Shown: positions 24,351-33,827, counted from the first letter of the stretch. The stretch: 64,000 bases of DNA from Acidovorax soli (GCF_900107605.1 NZ_FNQJ01000022.1:1-64000), one strand, 5' to 3'. Program-made: numbers and translations. The notes: generated by a model not told the origin, from the letters alone.

Positions 24351-25481
24351 TCAGGCCATCTGGCTGATGGTCTTGCGAAAACGCGCCAGAGAGGCGGTGA
24401 ACAGCACAGCGCCAATGGCCAGTATGGCCAGCCATTGTGGCCAGACCATGTCGAGGCCCGCACCCCGGTACAGGATGGCCTGCGCGGCCGCCACGAAATG
24501 CGTGGTGGGCGCGGCCAGCATCACGTATTGCACCAGCTCCGGCATGCTTTCGCGCGGGGTCACGCCGCCCGACAGCATTTGCAGCGGCAGCAGGGTCAGC
24601 ACCAGCAGCATGCCGAACTGCGGCATGGAGCGGGCCACGGTGGCCAGGAAGATGCCCATGGAGGTGGTGGCAAACAGGTGCAGCGCCGCCAGCCCCATGA
24701 ACAGCGGCACCGAGCCCTGCACCGGCACCTGGAGGGCGCCCTGCACCACGAACACCAGCGCCACCAATGCCGCCAGCAGCACCACCAGCCCCATGGACCA
24801 GACCTTGGCCAGCATGATCTCGCCGGGCGTCACGGGCATGACCAACAGATGCTCGATGGTGCCGTGCTCGCGCTCGCGGATCAGCGCCGCGCCGGTCAGG
24901 ATGATGGACAGCATGGTGACGTTGTTGATGATCTCCATCAGCGAGCCGAACCAGGCCTGCTCCAGGTTGGGATTGAAGCGCATGCGCACGTTCAGCTCGA
25001 CCGGCAGCTGCGCATCGCCGCGGTGGCGCTGCACGAATTCGCCCACCTCACCCGCCACGATCTGCTGGATATAGCCGCTGCCGGTGAAGGCCTGGCTCAT
25101 GCGCGTGGCATCCACATTGAGCTGCACCACAGGGGCCAGCCCGGCCAGCACCTCGCGCTGAAAATTGGGCGGAATGTCGAGCACAAAGGTGTAATTGCCG
25201 TTGTCCATGCCGGCATCCATCTCGGCCAGCGTGATCAGGCGCGGGGTGGTGAAGTACGGCGGGTAGAAGCTGGCCACGATGCGCGCCGACAGCGGTGAAT
25301 CGTCTTCGTCCACGATGGCGATGGCCGCCTTGTGCAGGCTCTCGGGCATGGCCGTGGCGGCCACGTAGATCGACACGGTGAAGGTGTAGGCGATCAGCAC
25401 CAGCATCATGGGGTCGCGCACCAGGCTCCACAGTTCCTTGATGCCCAGGCGCCAGATGTTGGCAAGGGATGCGGCGTGCAT
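24351..25481 (-). CDS. ABC-2 type permease, YhhJ family
   Basis: A 376-residue inner-membrane permease. One N-terminal helix (about 20-45) is followed by a large periplasmic domain (to about 175) and five C-terminal helices, the ABC2_membrane_3 layout. INNVTMLSIILTGAALIRER followed by EHGTIEHLLVMPVTP is the family signature. It pairs with RbbA immediately upstream (2-bp gap), as YhhJ does in E. coli. Substrates of these exporters are not established. Confidence 0.9.
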   Translation of the reverse strand: MHAASLANIWRLGIKELWSLVRDPMMLVLIAYTFTVSIYVAATAMPESLHKAAIAIVDEDDSPLSARIVASFYPPYFTTPRLITLAEMDAGMDNGNYTFVLDIPPNFQREVLAGLAPVVQLNVDATRMSQAFTGSGYIQQIVAGEVGEFVQRHRGDAQLPVELNVRMRFNPNLEQAWFGSLMEIINNVTMLSIILTGAALIREREHGTIEHLLVMPVTPGEIMLAKVWSMGLVVLLAALVALVFVVQGALQVPVQGSVPLFMGLAALHLFATTSMGIFLATVARSMPQFGMLLVLTLLPLQMLSGGVTPRESMPELVQYVMLAAPTTHFVAAAQAILYRGAGLDMVWPQWLAILAIGAVLFTASLARFRKTISQMA

Positions 25482-25483
25482 GC

Positions 25484-28240
25484 TCAGGCCTCCTGCTTGC
25501 GCAGCAGCAGTATCGCCGCGCTGACGATCACCGGCGCCGCGATCAGCAAGGGCCAGAACGACGGCAGCAGGCTGCCCAGGTCCAGTGCCTTGCTGAAAAC
25601 GCCCCGGCTGATGGTCAGGAAATGCGTGGCCGGGAAAATGCGGCCCACGAAGGCGCCCACGCCTTCGAGCGAGGACACCGGGTTGATCAGCCCCGCGTAC
25701 TGGATGGACGGAATCAGCGTGCCGATCATGGTGACGAACATCGCCGAAATCTGGCTGCGCGTGAAGGTGGAGGCCAGCAGGCCAATGCCCGTGGAAGACA
25801 CCACGAACACCAGCGCCGCCAGCGCCAGGGTGGCAAAGCTGCCCTTGAGCGGCACGTCAAACACCGTGACGGCCATCGCGGTCATGAGCAGGAAGTTGAA
25901 CATGGCCAGCACGATGTAGGGCAGCTGCTTGCCCAGCAGGAACTCGGCCCGCGTGACGGGCGTGACGTAGAGGTTGATGATGGAGCCCAGCTCTTTTTCG
26001 CGCACCACCGACAGCGCCGTGAGCATGGCCGGTATCAGCATCAGCAGCAGCGGAATCACGGCCGGCACCATGGCTGGCAGGCTCTTCACGTCGGGGTTGT
26101 AGCGAAAACGGGTCTCGACCGTGCTGGCCGTCGCCGGCCGCACGCCCAGCCGGTGCCGCGCCTGGTCGGCCAGCCACATCTGGTGCATGGCGCCGATGTA
26201 GCCGCGCACGGTTTCCGCACGCATGGGCATGGCGCCGTCCACCCAGGCGGCCACCTGCACCGGGCGCCCATGCTGCAGGTCGCGCGCAAAGCCGGGCGGG
26301 ATCTCGATGACCAGCGCCAGCTCGCCGCTGCGCATGCGCTGGTCCAGCTCGGCGTGGCTGCGCACGGGCGGCTTTTCGATGAAGTAGCGCGAGCCCGCGA
26401 GGTTGAGGGTGTAGTTCTGGCTCAGCGTGGTCTGGTCCTGGTCGAGCACGGCGTAGCTGAGGTCTTCCACGTCCATGCTGATGCCGTAGCCGATGATGAA
26501 CATCAGCAGGGCGGTGCCGAGCAGCGCCAGCGTGGCGCGCACCGGGTCGCGCCGCAGCTCCAGCGTCTCGCGCCACATGTAGCTCAGGGCGCGGCCCAGG
26601 TTGAAGAAGTCCCGGCGGCGCGGCGTGGCGGAGGGCGCGCTGTGCGGTGCGGGTTCGGTGGCGGCGGGTGCGGGCGTGCTTGGGGCGGGCGCGGCCCGCC
26701 GGGTGCCCGAGGCATCTTCCAGGTAGGCAATGAAGGCCTGCTCCAGCGAGCCCGCGCCGCGCTGCGCGGCAATGTCTGCCGGCGGCGCGCTGACCAGCAC
26801 CTTGCCGGCATGCATGAGCGAGATGCGGTCGCAGCGTTCGGCCTCGTTCATGAAGTGGGTGGAGATGAAGATCGTCACACGGTCGCGCCGCGACAGTTCG
26901 ATCAGCAGGCGCCAGAAATTGTCGCGCGCCACCGGGTCCACGCCCGAGGTGGGTTCGTCCAGGATCAGCAGCTCGGGCTGGTGCACCATGGCCACGGCCA
27001 GCGACAGGCGCTGGCGCAGGCCCAGGGGCAGGGCATCGGGCAGGCTGTCGATTTCGTCGTGCAGGCCAAAGCGCTCGACCATGGCCTGCACGCGAGCCTG
27101 CACCTGCGCCTCGGGCACATGGAACAGGCGCGCGTGCAGCACCAGGTTCTGCCGCACGGTCTGCTCGCCATACAGCGAAAACGCCTGCGACATGTAGCCC
27201 ACGCGGCGGCGGGTTTCGATGTCGCGGGGGTCCACCTTCTGGCCGAACAGCCAGGCCTCGCCCTCGCTGGCCGGCAGCAGCCCGGTCAGCATCTTCATGG
27301 TGGTGGACTTGCCGCAGCCGTTGGAGCCCAGAAAGCCAAAAATCTCGCCACGGCGGATGCGGAAATCCACCTGGTCCACGGCCACGAAGTCGCCAAAGCG
27401 CATGGTCAGGCCCTGCGCCTCGATGGCCACCTGCGTGTTGTCGTCCAGTGCCAGCGGCGTGATCTCCACCGGCTGGTGGCCGCGTTTCTTTTCCTCGGGC
27501 AGCAGCGCGATGAAGGCGGCTTCGAGGTTGCGGGTGCCGGTGCGTTGCAGCAGCGCGTGGGGCGTGCCGGTGGCCAGCACCTGGCCGTCGTCCATGGCCA
27601 CCAGCCAGTCAAAGCGCTGGGCTTCATCCATGTAGGCGGTGGCCACGACCACGCTCATCTGCGGGCGCTCTTGCCGGATGCTGGCGATCAGGTCCCAGAA
27701 CTGGGCGCGTGCCAGCGGGTCCACGCCAGTGGTGGGCTCGTCCAGGATCAGCAGGTCGGGGTCGTGGATCAGCGCGCAGCACAGGCCGAGCTTTTGCTTC
27801 ATGCCGCCCGAGAGCTTGCCGGCCGGGCGCGCCAGAAAGGGGTGCAGGCCGGTGCTGTGCGTCAGGTGGTCGATGCGCCGGCGCCGCTCGGCCGCGTCGT
27901 GGCCGAACAGGCGGGCGAAGAACTGCAGGTTTTCCTCGACCGAGAGCGTGGGGTACAGGTTTTTCCCCAGGCCCTGGGGCATGTAGGCGATGCGCGGGCA
28001 GACCGCATCGCGGTGCCGTTTGCTGCGCATGTCACCGTCCAGCACCTGCAGGCTGCCCTGCTGCAGCGCCCGCGCACCCGCCAGCAAGGCCAGCAGGCTG
28101 GACTTGCCCACGCCGTCCGGGCCGATGAGCCCGACCATGCGCTGGGCCGGCAGCTCCAGCTGTATGTCCGCCAGTGCCACGGTGGTGGCATAGCGCAGGC
28201 CCACACCGTCCAGACGGGCCACGCAGGGTAAAGCGGCCAC
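25484..28240 (-). CDS. rbbA: RbbA-type ABC transporter: two ATPase domains fused to a permease
   Basis: A 918-residue protein close in length to E. coli RbbA. The first ATPase domain has Walker [10 protein letters not shown] (40-48), signature [11 protein letters not shown] and [12 protein letters not shown]. The second has Walker [10 protein letters not shown] (about 305) and [13 protein letters not shown], but its signature reads [11 protein letters not shown] instead of LSGG. The C-terminal 380 residues form an ABC-2 permease with a periplasmic domain. A Pro/Ala-rich linker lies near residues 520-540. E. coli RbbA was reported as a ribosome-bound ATPase, yet the neighbouring HlyD, outer-membrane and YhhJ genes point to an exporter here. 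Confidence 0.93.
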   Translation of the reverse strand: MAALPCVARLDGVGLRYATTVALADIQLELPAQRMVGLIGPDGVGKSSLLALLAGARALQQGSLQVLDGDMRSKRHRDAVCPRIAYMPQGLGKNLYPTLSVEENLQFFARLFGHDAAERRRRIDHLTHSTGLHPFLARPAGKLSGGMKQKLGLCCALIHDPDLLILDEPTTGVDPLARAQFWDLIASIRQERPQMSVVVATAYMDEAQRFDWLVAMDDGQVLATGTPHALLQRTGTRNLEAAFIALLPEEKKRGHQPVEITPLALDDNTQVAIEAQGLTMRFGDFVAVDQVDFRIRRGEIFGFLGSNGCGKSTTMKMLTGLLPASEGEAWLFGQKVDPRDIETRRRVGYMSQAFSLYGEQTVRQNLVLHARLFHVPEAQVQARVQAMVERFGLHDEIDSLPDALPLGLRQRLSLAVAMVHQPELLILDEPTSGVDPVARDNFWRLLIELSRRDRVTIFISTHFMNEAERCDRISLMHAGKVLVSAPPADIAAQRGAGSLEQAFIAYLEDASGTRRAAPAPSTPAPAATEPAPHSAPSATPRRRDFFNLGRALSYMWRETLELRRDPVRATLALLGTALLMFIIGYGISMDVEDLSYAVLDQDQTTLSQNYTLNLAGSRYFIEKPPVRSHAELDQRMRSGELALVIEIPPGFARDLQHGRPVQVAAWVDGAMPMRAETVRGYIGAMHQMWLADQARHRLGVRPATASTVETRFRYNPDVKSLPAMVPAVIPLLLMLIPAMLTALSVVREKELGSIINLYVTPVTRAEFLLGKQLPYIVLAMFNFLLMTAMAVTVFDVPLKGSFATLALAALVFVVSSTGIGLLASTFTRSQISAMFVTMIGTLIPSIQYAGLINPVSSLEGVGAFVGRIFPATHFLTISRGVFSKALDLGSLLPSFWPLLIAAPVIVSAAILLLRKQEA

Positions 28241-28243
28241 GCC

Positions 28244-29317
28244 TTACTCCGGCAGCTTCACGGCCAGGTGGGCCGGCCACGGGGCCGCCGCATCGAGCTT
28301 GAGCCAGGCCATGCCGGGCAGGCCGGTCTTGACCAGCTGGGCATGCTTTTGCAGCAACTCGGGGGCGATCTGCGCCTTGACGCGGAACATCATCTTTTGC
28401 CGTTCGCTGGCGGTTTCCACCGTTTTGGGGGTGAATTGCGCGGTGCTGGCCACGAACGAAACCTTGGCCGGAATCACCAGCTGCGGCGCCGCATCGAGCA
28501 CGATGCGCACCTCGCTGCCCAGGGCCAGCCTGCCGGCCACGGGTTCGGGCAGGAAGAAGGTCATGTAGACATCGGACAGGTCCACCAGATTCAGCACCTT
28601 GCCGCCACCGCCGATCACCTCTCCCGGCTGGGCAATGCGGTATTGCACGCGGCCGCTGCGGGGCGCCACGAGCGCGCTGTCGTCAATGTCGGCCTTGATG
28701 CGTGCCACGGATGCTTCGGCGGCCGTCACGGCGGCGCGCGCGCTGGCCACCTGGGTGCGTGCGGCGGTGATGGCGGCCTGCGCGGCGTCGGCCTGGGCCT
28801 TGGCCGCCACCACGGCGGCCTGCAGGCTGCGTTCGCGGGCGCGGTCGTCGTCCACTTCCTGGTCGGACGATGCGCCTTCGCGCACCAGCGTCTGCGAGCG
28901 GGCCAGACGCCGCTGCGCGGCCTCCAGCTCGCTCTGGCGTTGCGCCACCAGGGCCTGCACGGCCTGCCGGTCGCTTTCGCGCACTGCGACCTGGGCCTGG
29001 GCGCTGGCCACGGCGGCAACGGCCTGCTGGTGCCGTGCCTGGGCTTCGTCGCGCGAGGCTTCCAGCGTGCTGATCTGCATGTGGGCCAGGGTCTGGCCGG
29101 CGGTGACGAATTCGCCCTCTTTCACCACAATGCTCTGCACGCGGCCGCCCAGCTTGGCCGCCACGTCGATCTCGGTGGCTTCAATGCGGCCATTGCCGCT
29201 GACAAATCCGTCGCCGGGGCCCTGGGGGCGCAGCATGGACCAGGCGTAGGCGCCGCCGGCCAATACGGCGGCTGCAATGGCCAGGAGGATGAGCCGGTTC
29301 TTGAGGGTGGGGTTCAT
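28244..29317 (-). CDS. HlyD-family periplasmic adaptor (YhiI-like)
   Basis: A 357-residue membrane fusion protein. One N-terminal membrane anchor (about 9-29) is followed by the first half of the biotinyl-lipoyl domain (ATEIDVAAKLGGRVQSIVVKEG). A long Ala/Gln-rich coiled-coil hairpin (about 75-215) comes next, then the second half (SGRVQYRIAQPGEV) and beta-barrel domains. It connects the RbbA/YhhJ inner-membrane pump to the outer-membrane channel encoded directly upstream. Gaps are 3 bp to rbbA and 19 bp to the channel gene. Confidence 0.93.
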   Translation of the reverse strand: MNPTLKNRLILLAIAAAVLAGGAYAWSMLRPQGPGDGFVSGNGRIEATEIDVAAKLGGRVQSIVVKEGEFVTAGQTLAHMQISTLEASRDEAQARHQQAVAAVASAQAQVAVRESDRQAVQALVAQRQSELEAAQRRLARSQTLVREGASSDQEVDDDRARERSLQAAVVAAKAQADAAQAAITAARTQVASARAAVTAAEASVARIKADIDDSALVAPRSGRVQYRIAQPGEVIGGGGKVLNLVDLSDVYMTFFLPEPVAGRLALGSEVRIVLDAAPQLVIPAKVSFVASTAQFTPKTVETASERQKMMFRVKAQIAPELLQKHAQLVKTGLPGMAWLKLDAAAPWPAHLAVKLPE

Positions 29318-29336
29318 GGTGCTTTAACGAGGGGGC

Positions 29337-30800
29337 TCAGGGAACGGAGCCTGTGGGTGGCGTGGCCGTGGCCGGCGCGGCCAGCGCGCCACCGCCCAGC
29401 GCCGCATACAGGCCGACCTGGCTGGACAGGACGGCGCGGCGCATCTGCACCACCTGCTGCTCGGCAACCAGCAGGTCGCGTTGGGCATCGAGCACCTCCA
29501 GAAAGGCGGCGGCGCCATGGTCATAGCGCAACTGGGACAGGCGCGCGCGCTCGCTCTGGGCGGCCCGCGCATCCTGGGCAATGGCCAGCTGGCGGGCCAG
29601 TGCCTGGCGCGCCACCAGCGCGTCGGACACATCGCGGAAGGCGCCCTGCACGGTTTTTTCGTAGTTGGCCACGGCGATGTCGCGGCGCACCTCGGCCAGG
29701 TTCAGGTTGTTGCGCAGGCGCCCGCCGTTGAAGAGGGGCAGCGAAATGCTGGGCGAAAACGTCCAGGCCTGGCTGCCGCTGTCGAACAGGCCACCGAGCT
29801 CGGCGCTGGCGGTGCCCAACGAACCCGTGAGCGCCACGCGCGGGAAAAACGCCGCGCGCGCCGCGCCGATCTGCGCCTGGGCTGCGCGCAGCTGGTGCTC
29901 GGCCGCCATGATGTCGGGGCGCTGGGCGAGCAGGTCGGAGGGCAGGCCCGCGCGCAGTGGCGGCATCGACAGGCTGTCCAGCCGCACGGCTACGGCGGGC
30001 GGTGCCACGGGCGCACCCACCAGCAGCGCCAGGGCGTTGGCCTGCTGCGCGCGCGCCTGCTCCAGCTGGGCGCCCAGCGCCTGGGCCTGCGTGAGCAGTG
30101 TTTGCACCTGGGTCAGGTTCAGCCGCGAGGCCGAGCCCACATCCACGCGGCGCTGGAAGATGCGCAGGCTTTCCTGGCGGCTGGCGATGGCCTGGTGCGC
30201 CAGTTCCAGGCGCTCGTCGAGTTCCCGCAGTGCCAGTTCGCTCTGGGCGACCTGCGCGATCAGGCCCAGGGTGACGGCGTGGCGGGCCGCATCGGTGGCC
30301 AGGTAGTTTTGCAGTGCCGCATCGTTCAGGCTGCGCACCCGCCCCCAGAAGTCGATTTCCCAGCTGGCCAGGCCCAGGCCCGCCTGGTACTGGCTGCTCA
30401 GGAGGGGCTGGCCCGTCAGGTTCAGGTCGGCCGGCACGCGCGAGCGGTCCATGCCCGCCTGGGCGCCGAGGGTGGGCAGCAGATCGGCGCGCTGGATGCC
30501 ATGGGCGGCGCGGGCCTCCTGCACGCGCAGCGCGGTGGCGCGCAGGTCGCGGTTGTTCGCCAGTGCCTGGGCCATCAGGGTTTGCAGGCGCGGGTCGGTG
30601 AAATAGTCGCGCCAGCCGGTGGTGGCGGCCGGGGTGCCCTCGTCTGGCGCGGGCAGGGCGTAATGCGCGGGCACCGGCAGGGCGGGCGTCTCATGGGGCG
30701 GCGCCATCGAGGCGCAGCCGGCTAGCGCCCCGATGGCGGCTGCCAGGGTGACGGCGCGCCGTGCAGTTGGATGACTGGTGTGGTGCGGGTGGCGATCCAT
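29337..30800 (-). CDS. Outer-membrane efflux lipoprotein, NodT/OprM family
   Basis: A 487-residue TolC-type channel subunit. The signal peptide ends in the lipobox LAGC (Cys near residue 29), so the mature protein is lipid-anchored. Two outer-membrane factor repeats follow, with typical QARLNLTQVQTLLTQAQAL-like helices and the family phrases DIMAAEHQLRAAQAQIGAAR and FFPRVALTGSLG. It would form the trimeric exit duct for the HlyD/RbbA/YhhJ pump. The ATG at 30800 is 2 bp past the phaC stop, implying translational coupling. Confidence 0.93.
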   Translation of the reverse strand: MDRHPHHTSHPTARRAVTLAAAIGALAGCASMAPPHETPALPVPAHYALPAPDEGTPAATTGWRDYFTDPRLQTLMAQALANNRDLRATALRVQEARAAHGIQRADLLPTLGAQAGMDRSRVPADLNLTGQPLLSSQYQAGLGLASWEIDFWGRVRSLNDAALQNYLATDAARHAVTLGLIAQVAQSELALRELDERLELAHQAIASRQESLRIFQRRVDVGSASRLNLTQVQTLLTQAQALGAQLEQARAQQANALALLVGAPVAPPAVAVRLDSLSMPPLRAGLPSDLLAQRPDIMAAEHQLRAAQAQIGAARAAFFPRVALTGSLGTASAELGGLFDSGSQAWTFSPSISLPLFNGGRLRNNLNLAEVRRDIAVANYEKTVQGAFRDVSDALVARQALARQLAIAQDARAAQSERARLSQLRYDHGAAAFLEVLDAQRDLLVAEQQVVQMRRAVLSSQVGLYAALGGGALAAPATATPPTGSVP

Positions 30801-30802
30801 GG

Positions 30803-32548
30803 CTATTTCTGCAGCACATAGGTGCCCGGAGCGTCGCCGACGGGCTTGTAGGCGCCCGACCCTGTGCGTGGGGGCTTGACCGGTGCGCCCGAGCGCGCCT
30901 TCAGCCACGCCAGCCAGGCCGGCCACCAGGAGTCGGGTGTTTCCGGTGCAGCGGCCAGCCACGCGTCGGGCGGCAGGTAGTTGCCGCCCGCCGGGCGGGT
31001 CAGCATCTGGAAATGCCGGCGCGGGTTGCCGGGCGGGCTGACGATGCCTGCATTGTGGCCGCCACTGGTGAGCACGAAGGTGGTTTCGGCGGAGCTCAGC
31101 TGTTGCAGCTTGAAGACCGAACGCCAGGGCGCCACATGGTCGGTGACGGTGCCGACCATGAAGGTGGGCAAGGTGATGTCGCCCAGGGTCACGGGCTTGC
31201 CGCCCACCGGGTAGCGGCCTTCGCTGAGGTCGTCGTCGAGGAACAGCCGGCGCAGGTACTGCGAGTGCATGGTGGCCGGCATGCGGGTGGTGTCGGCGTT
31301 CCAGGCCATCAGGTCGTTCATGGGGGCCCGCTCTCCCAGCAGGTATTCGTTGACCAGGCGCGACCACAGCAGGTCGTAGGAGCGCAGCATCTGGAACGCG
31401 CCGGCCATCTGGGCCCCGGTGAGGTAGCCGGTCTGGGCCATTTGCGCTTCCAGCAGGCTGATCTGGCTGTTATCGATGAACAGGGCCAGTTCGCCCGGCT
31501 CGGTGAAGTCGGTCTGCGCCGCGAAGAGCGTCATGGAGGCCAGGCGCTCGTCCCCGTCGCGCGCCATGGCGGCGGCCGCAATCGCCAGCAGCGTGCCCCC
31601 CAGGCAGTAGCCGGCGGCGTGCACCTTGGCCTGGGGCACGATGGTGTTGACGGCGTTCAGTGCGGCGTGAAAGCCCTGGTCCAGGTAATCGTCCATGCCC
31701 AGATCACGGTCCTCGGCGCCTGGGTTGATCCAGGAAATACAGAACACCGTGTGCCCCTGGTCCACCAGATATTTGATGAGCGAGTTGTGGGGCGACAGGT
31801 CGAGGATGTAGTACTTCATGATCCACGCCGGCACGATCAGGATCGGCTCGGGGTGCACGGCTGGGGTGGTGGGCGTGTACTGGATCAGCTCCATCACGCG
31901 GTTCTTCAGCACCACCTTGCCGGGCGTGATGCCCACGTCGCGGCCGACCACGAAGTTCTCGGCGCCAGCGGGTGGTGCGCCTGCAGCGTGGCGCCGGGCG
32001 TCCTCCAGCAGATGGAGCGCGCCACGCGCCAGGTTGGCGCCGCCTTGCGCGAGCGTGCGGTTCAGCACCACGGGATTGGTGGCCAGCTGATTGCCGGGCG
32101 AGAAAATGTCCAGGAACTGCCGGGCTGCGAAGGCCACCATGTCTTCGTGGTGCTTGTCCACACCCCAGACGCCGTGCGTTGCGGCGGCCCACCATTGCTC
32201 GGTGAGCACAAAAGACTGGTGCATGAGGTTGAACGGCCACTGCTGCCACGCGGGGTCGGCAAAGCGCCGGTCCTGGGCAGGGGTCGCCACGGCATGGCGG
32301 GCTTCCCTGTCGGGGCCGGCCGCCATCCGCGCCTGGGCATAGGCGGCCATCTCCTGCCCCTGGCGCAGCGCCAGGTGCGCCAGGTCCATGCACTTGCCTG
32401 GCGAGGCGGCCAGATGCAGGGCCCAGTCACTGCCCGCCATCAGGGCGGAGGCGTGGGACAGCGACGCAACGCTGCGGGCCAGTGCCGCATGGATGGCGGG
32501 GTCGAGCCGCTCGGCCATGAACAGGGGGGCATTGGCAGGGGGTGGCAT
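30803..32548 (-). CDS. phaC: Class I poly(3-hydroxyalkanoate) synthase
   Basis: A 581-residue alpha/beta hydrolase that polymerises (R)-3-hydroxyacyl-CoA into PHA granules. The lipase-like box is GYCLGG with the catalytic Cys near 315; the catalytic Asp lies in GTVTDHVAPW and the His in SGGHNAGIV. The N-terminal region includes FNLMHQSFVLTEQWW. I use the ATG at 32548, which has GGAGA eight bases upstream, rather than an in-frame TTG 30 bases earlier. It heads the phaC-to-usp cluster behind an FNR-like site. No phaA, phaB or phasin gene is near. Confidence 0.95.
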   Translation of the reverse strand: MPPPANAPLFMAERLDPAIHAALARSVASLSHASALMAGSDWALHLAASPGKCMDLAHLALRQGQEMAAYAQARMAAGPDREARHAVATPAQDRRFADPAWQQWPFNLMHQSFVLTEQWWAAATHGVWGVDKHHEDMVAFAARQFLDIFSPGNQLATNPVVLNRTLAQGGANLARGALHLLEDARRHAAGAPPAGAENFVVGRDVGITPGKVVLKNRVMELIQYTPTTPAVHPEPILIVPAWIMKYYILDLSPHNSLIKYLVDQGHTVFCISWINPGAEDRDLGMDDYLDQGFHAALNAVNTIVPQAKVHAAGYCLGGTLLAIAAAAMARDGDERLASMTLFAAQTDFTEPGELALFIDNSQISLLEAQMAQTGYLTGAQMAGAFQMLRSYDLLWSRLVNEYLLGERAPMNDLMAWNADTTRMPATMHSQYLRRLFLDDDLSEGRYPVGGKPVTLGDITLPTFMVGTVTDHVAPWRSVFKLQQLSSAETTFVLTSGGHNAGIVSPPGNPRRHFQMLTRPAGGNYLPPDAWLAAAPETPDSWWPAWLAWLKARSGAPVKPPRTGSGAYKPVGDAPGTYVLQK

Positions 32549-32590
32549 GTCGGGAGTCTCCGGTGAAGAGCGGGCCAAGGGTGCTGGGAT

Positions 32591-32631
32591 ACTTTACGAA
32601 GTGGCGGCGCGCGTGAATTGACATGTGTCAA
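32591..32631 (-). promoter_or_regulatory. FNR/ANR-like site and -10 box of the phaC operon
   Basis: The dyad TTGAC-ACAT-GTCAA (32631-32618, extended to AATTGAC-N4-GTCAATT) resembles the FNR/ANR consensus TTGAT-N4-ATCAA with one symmetric change. On the minus strand the hexamer TAAAGT (32596-32591) follows. With a start near 32583 the dyad centre falls at about -41.5, the class II position for FNR-type activators. The leader would be about 35 nt with a GGAGA ribosome site. Other regulators that bind TGACA-N2-TGTCA dyads are possible. Confidence 0.62.
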
Positions 32632-32786
32632 TTTGTGGCGGATTGCCGACGGGACGGCCGCTGTCGGCGCACCAGCATAGGCAGGGACCAAGACACAACG
32701 ATGTCCCCTGCCGAGCGTGCTGTTGCGCGAGGCCCTGCGGCGCGGGTGTAGGGGGTGGGTGCCGGGATGTGAATCCGGCCGCGAAT

Positions 32787-33767
32787 TCAGCCGGTCGCGA
32801 AGTGATCGAATGAGGCGTAGCGCCGTGCGACCGGCTGCCCTTGCGCATCCACCAGCCGCAGGCCCGGCGCGGCCTCGATGCGACCGATGCGCGTGACGGG
32901 CGTGTCGCTGGCCAGGGCTGCGGAGGCCACCGCAGCGCGCCGGGCCTGCGGGGCGGTGAACGCCAGTTCGTAGTCGTCGCCGCCCGCCAGCGTGCACTGG
33001 CGAATCAGTTCAGGGCCAAATTGGCAGATGGGGCGTGATGGAGAGTCGCTGGCAGCTATTAGATTGGAAGTGATGTGGGTGTCGAGGCACGCCCCGACAC
33101 CCGACGCTTTCAGGATGTGCGACAGGTCGCCCAGCAGCCCGTCGCTCACATCCAGGGCACTGCTGGCCACGCCGCGCAGGGCCTGGCCCAGGGCCACGCG
33201 GGGCGTGGGCTGCTCCAGCCGCAGGCGGCCGGCGGCCAGCACCTCGGGTGGCAGGGTGATATGCCCCTGCAGCGCCTCCAGCGCCAGGCGGGCGTCGCCC
33301 AGCGTGCCGCTCACATAGATGTCGTCGCCGGGCCGTGCGCCGCTGCGCAGCAGGGCCTGGCCGGCTGGCACTTCGCCGAACACGGTGATGCAGATATTGA
33401 GCGGGCCCTGCGTGGTGTCGCCACCCACCAGCTCGCAACCCTGCGCATCGGCCAGCGCCAGCAACCCGCTGGAGAAACCTGCCAGCCAGGCCTCATCCAC
33501 GCGGGGCAGCGCCAGCGCCAGCGTGAAAGCCAGCGGGCGCGCGCCGCAGGCCGCCAGGTCCGACAGGTTCACGGCCAGCGCCTTGTGGCCCAGGCGTTCG
33601 GGGGCTACGTCGGCAAAGAAATGCCGGCCCTCCACCAGCATGTCGCTGGACACGGCCAGCTGCATGCCCGGTGCGGGCGCCAGCAGCGCGCAGTCGTCGC
33701 CCACGCCGAGCGCGGCGCGGTGCACGGGCCGCGTGAAATAGCGTGCGATCAGGTCGAATTCACCCAT
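32787..33767 (-). CDS. thiL: Thiamine-monophosphate kinase
   Basis: A 326-residue enzyme that phosphorylates thiamine phosphate to thiamine diphosphate. The N-terminus MGEFDLIARYF, the Mg/ATP site GVGDDCALL, SSDMLVEGRHF, and later ALDVSDGLLGDLSHIL and LAGGDDYELAF are the family motifs. The residues near 231-251 (around NLIAASDSPSRP) are encoded by a degenerate copy of the dispersed palindrome. CACAAT lies 8 nt before the ATG, a possible -10 of a leaderless transcript. In related bacteria thiL is normally directly followed by pgpA and pncC. Confidence 0.95.
   Translation of the reverse strand: MGEFDLIARYFTRPVHRAALGVGDDCALLAPAPGMQLAVSSDMLVEGRHFFADVAPERLGHKALAVNLSDLAACGARPLAFTLALALPRVDEAWLAGFSSGLLALADAQGCELVGGDTTQGPLNICITVFGEVPAGQALLRSGARPGDDIYVSGTLGDARLALEALQGHITLPPEVLAAGRLRLEQPTPRVALGQALRGVASSALDVSDGLLGDLSHILKASGVGACLDTHITSNLIAASDSPSRPICQFGPELIRQCTLAGGDDYELAFTAPQARRAAVASAALASDTPVTRIGRIEAAPGLRLVDAQGQPVARRYASFDHFATG
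33014..33074. repeat. Dispersed imperfect palindrome, copy 6 (degenerate), inside thiL
   Basis: CCAAATTGGCAGATGGGGCG continues TGATGGAGAGTCGCTGGCAG and CTATTAGATTGGAAGTGATG. The right half (GTCGCTGGCAGCTATTAGATT) matches the family best. The left arm is eroded. It is in frame within ThiL. Confidence 0.42.
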
Positions 33768-33827
33768 GGGTGAGGATTGTGCGGTGTATCGAGTGCAGAG
33801 CCGCCGCGCAAGGGCCGCCAGTGCGCG

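Noticed and set aside
25469-28231. A 920-codon open frame antisense to rbbA
   Set aside because: His/Gln/Gly-rich translation with no motif, mirrored on a clear ABC transporter. Similar antisense frames over glcB (3122-5377) were rejected for the same reason.
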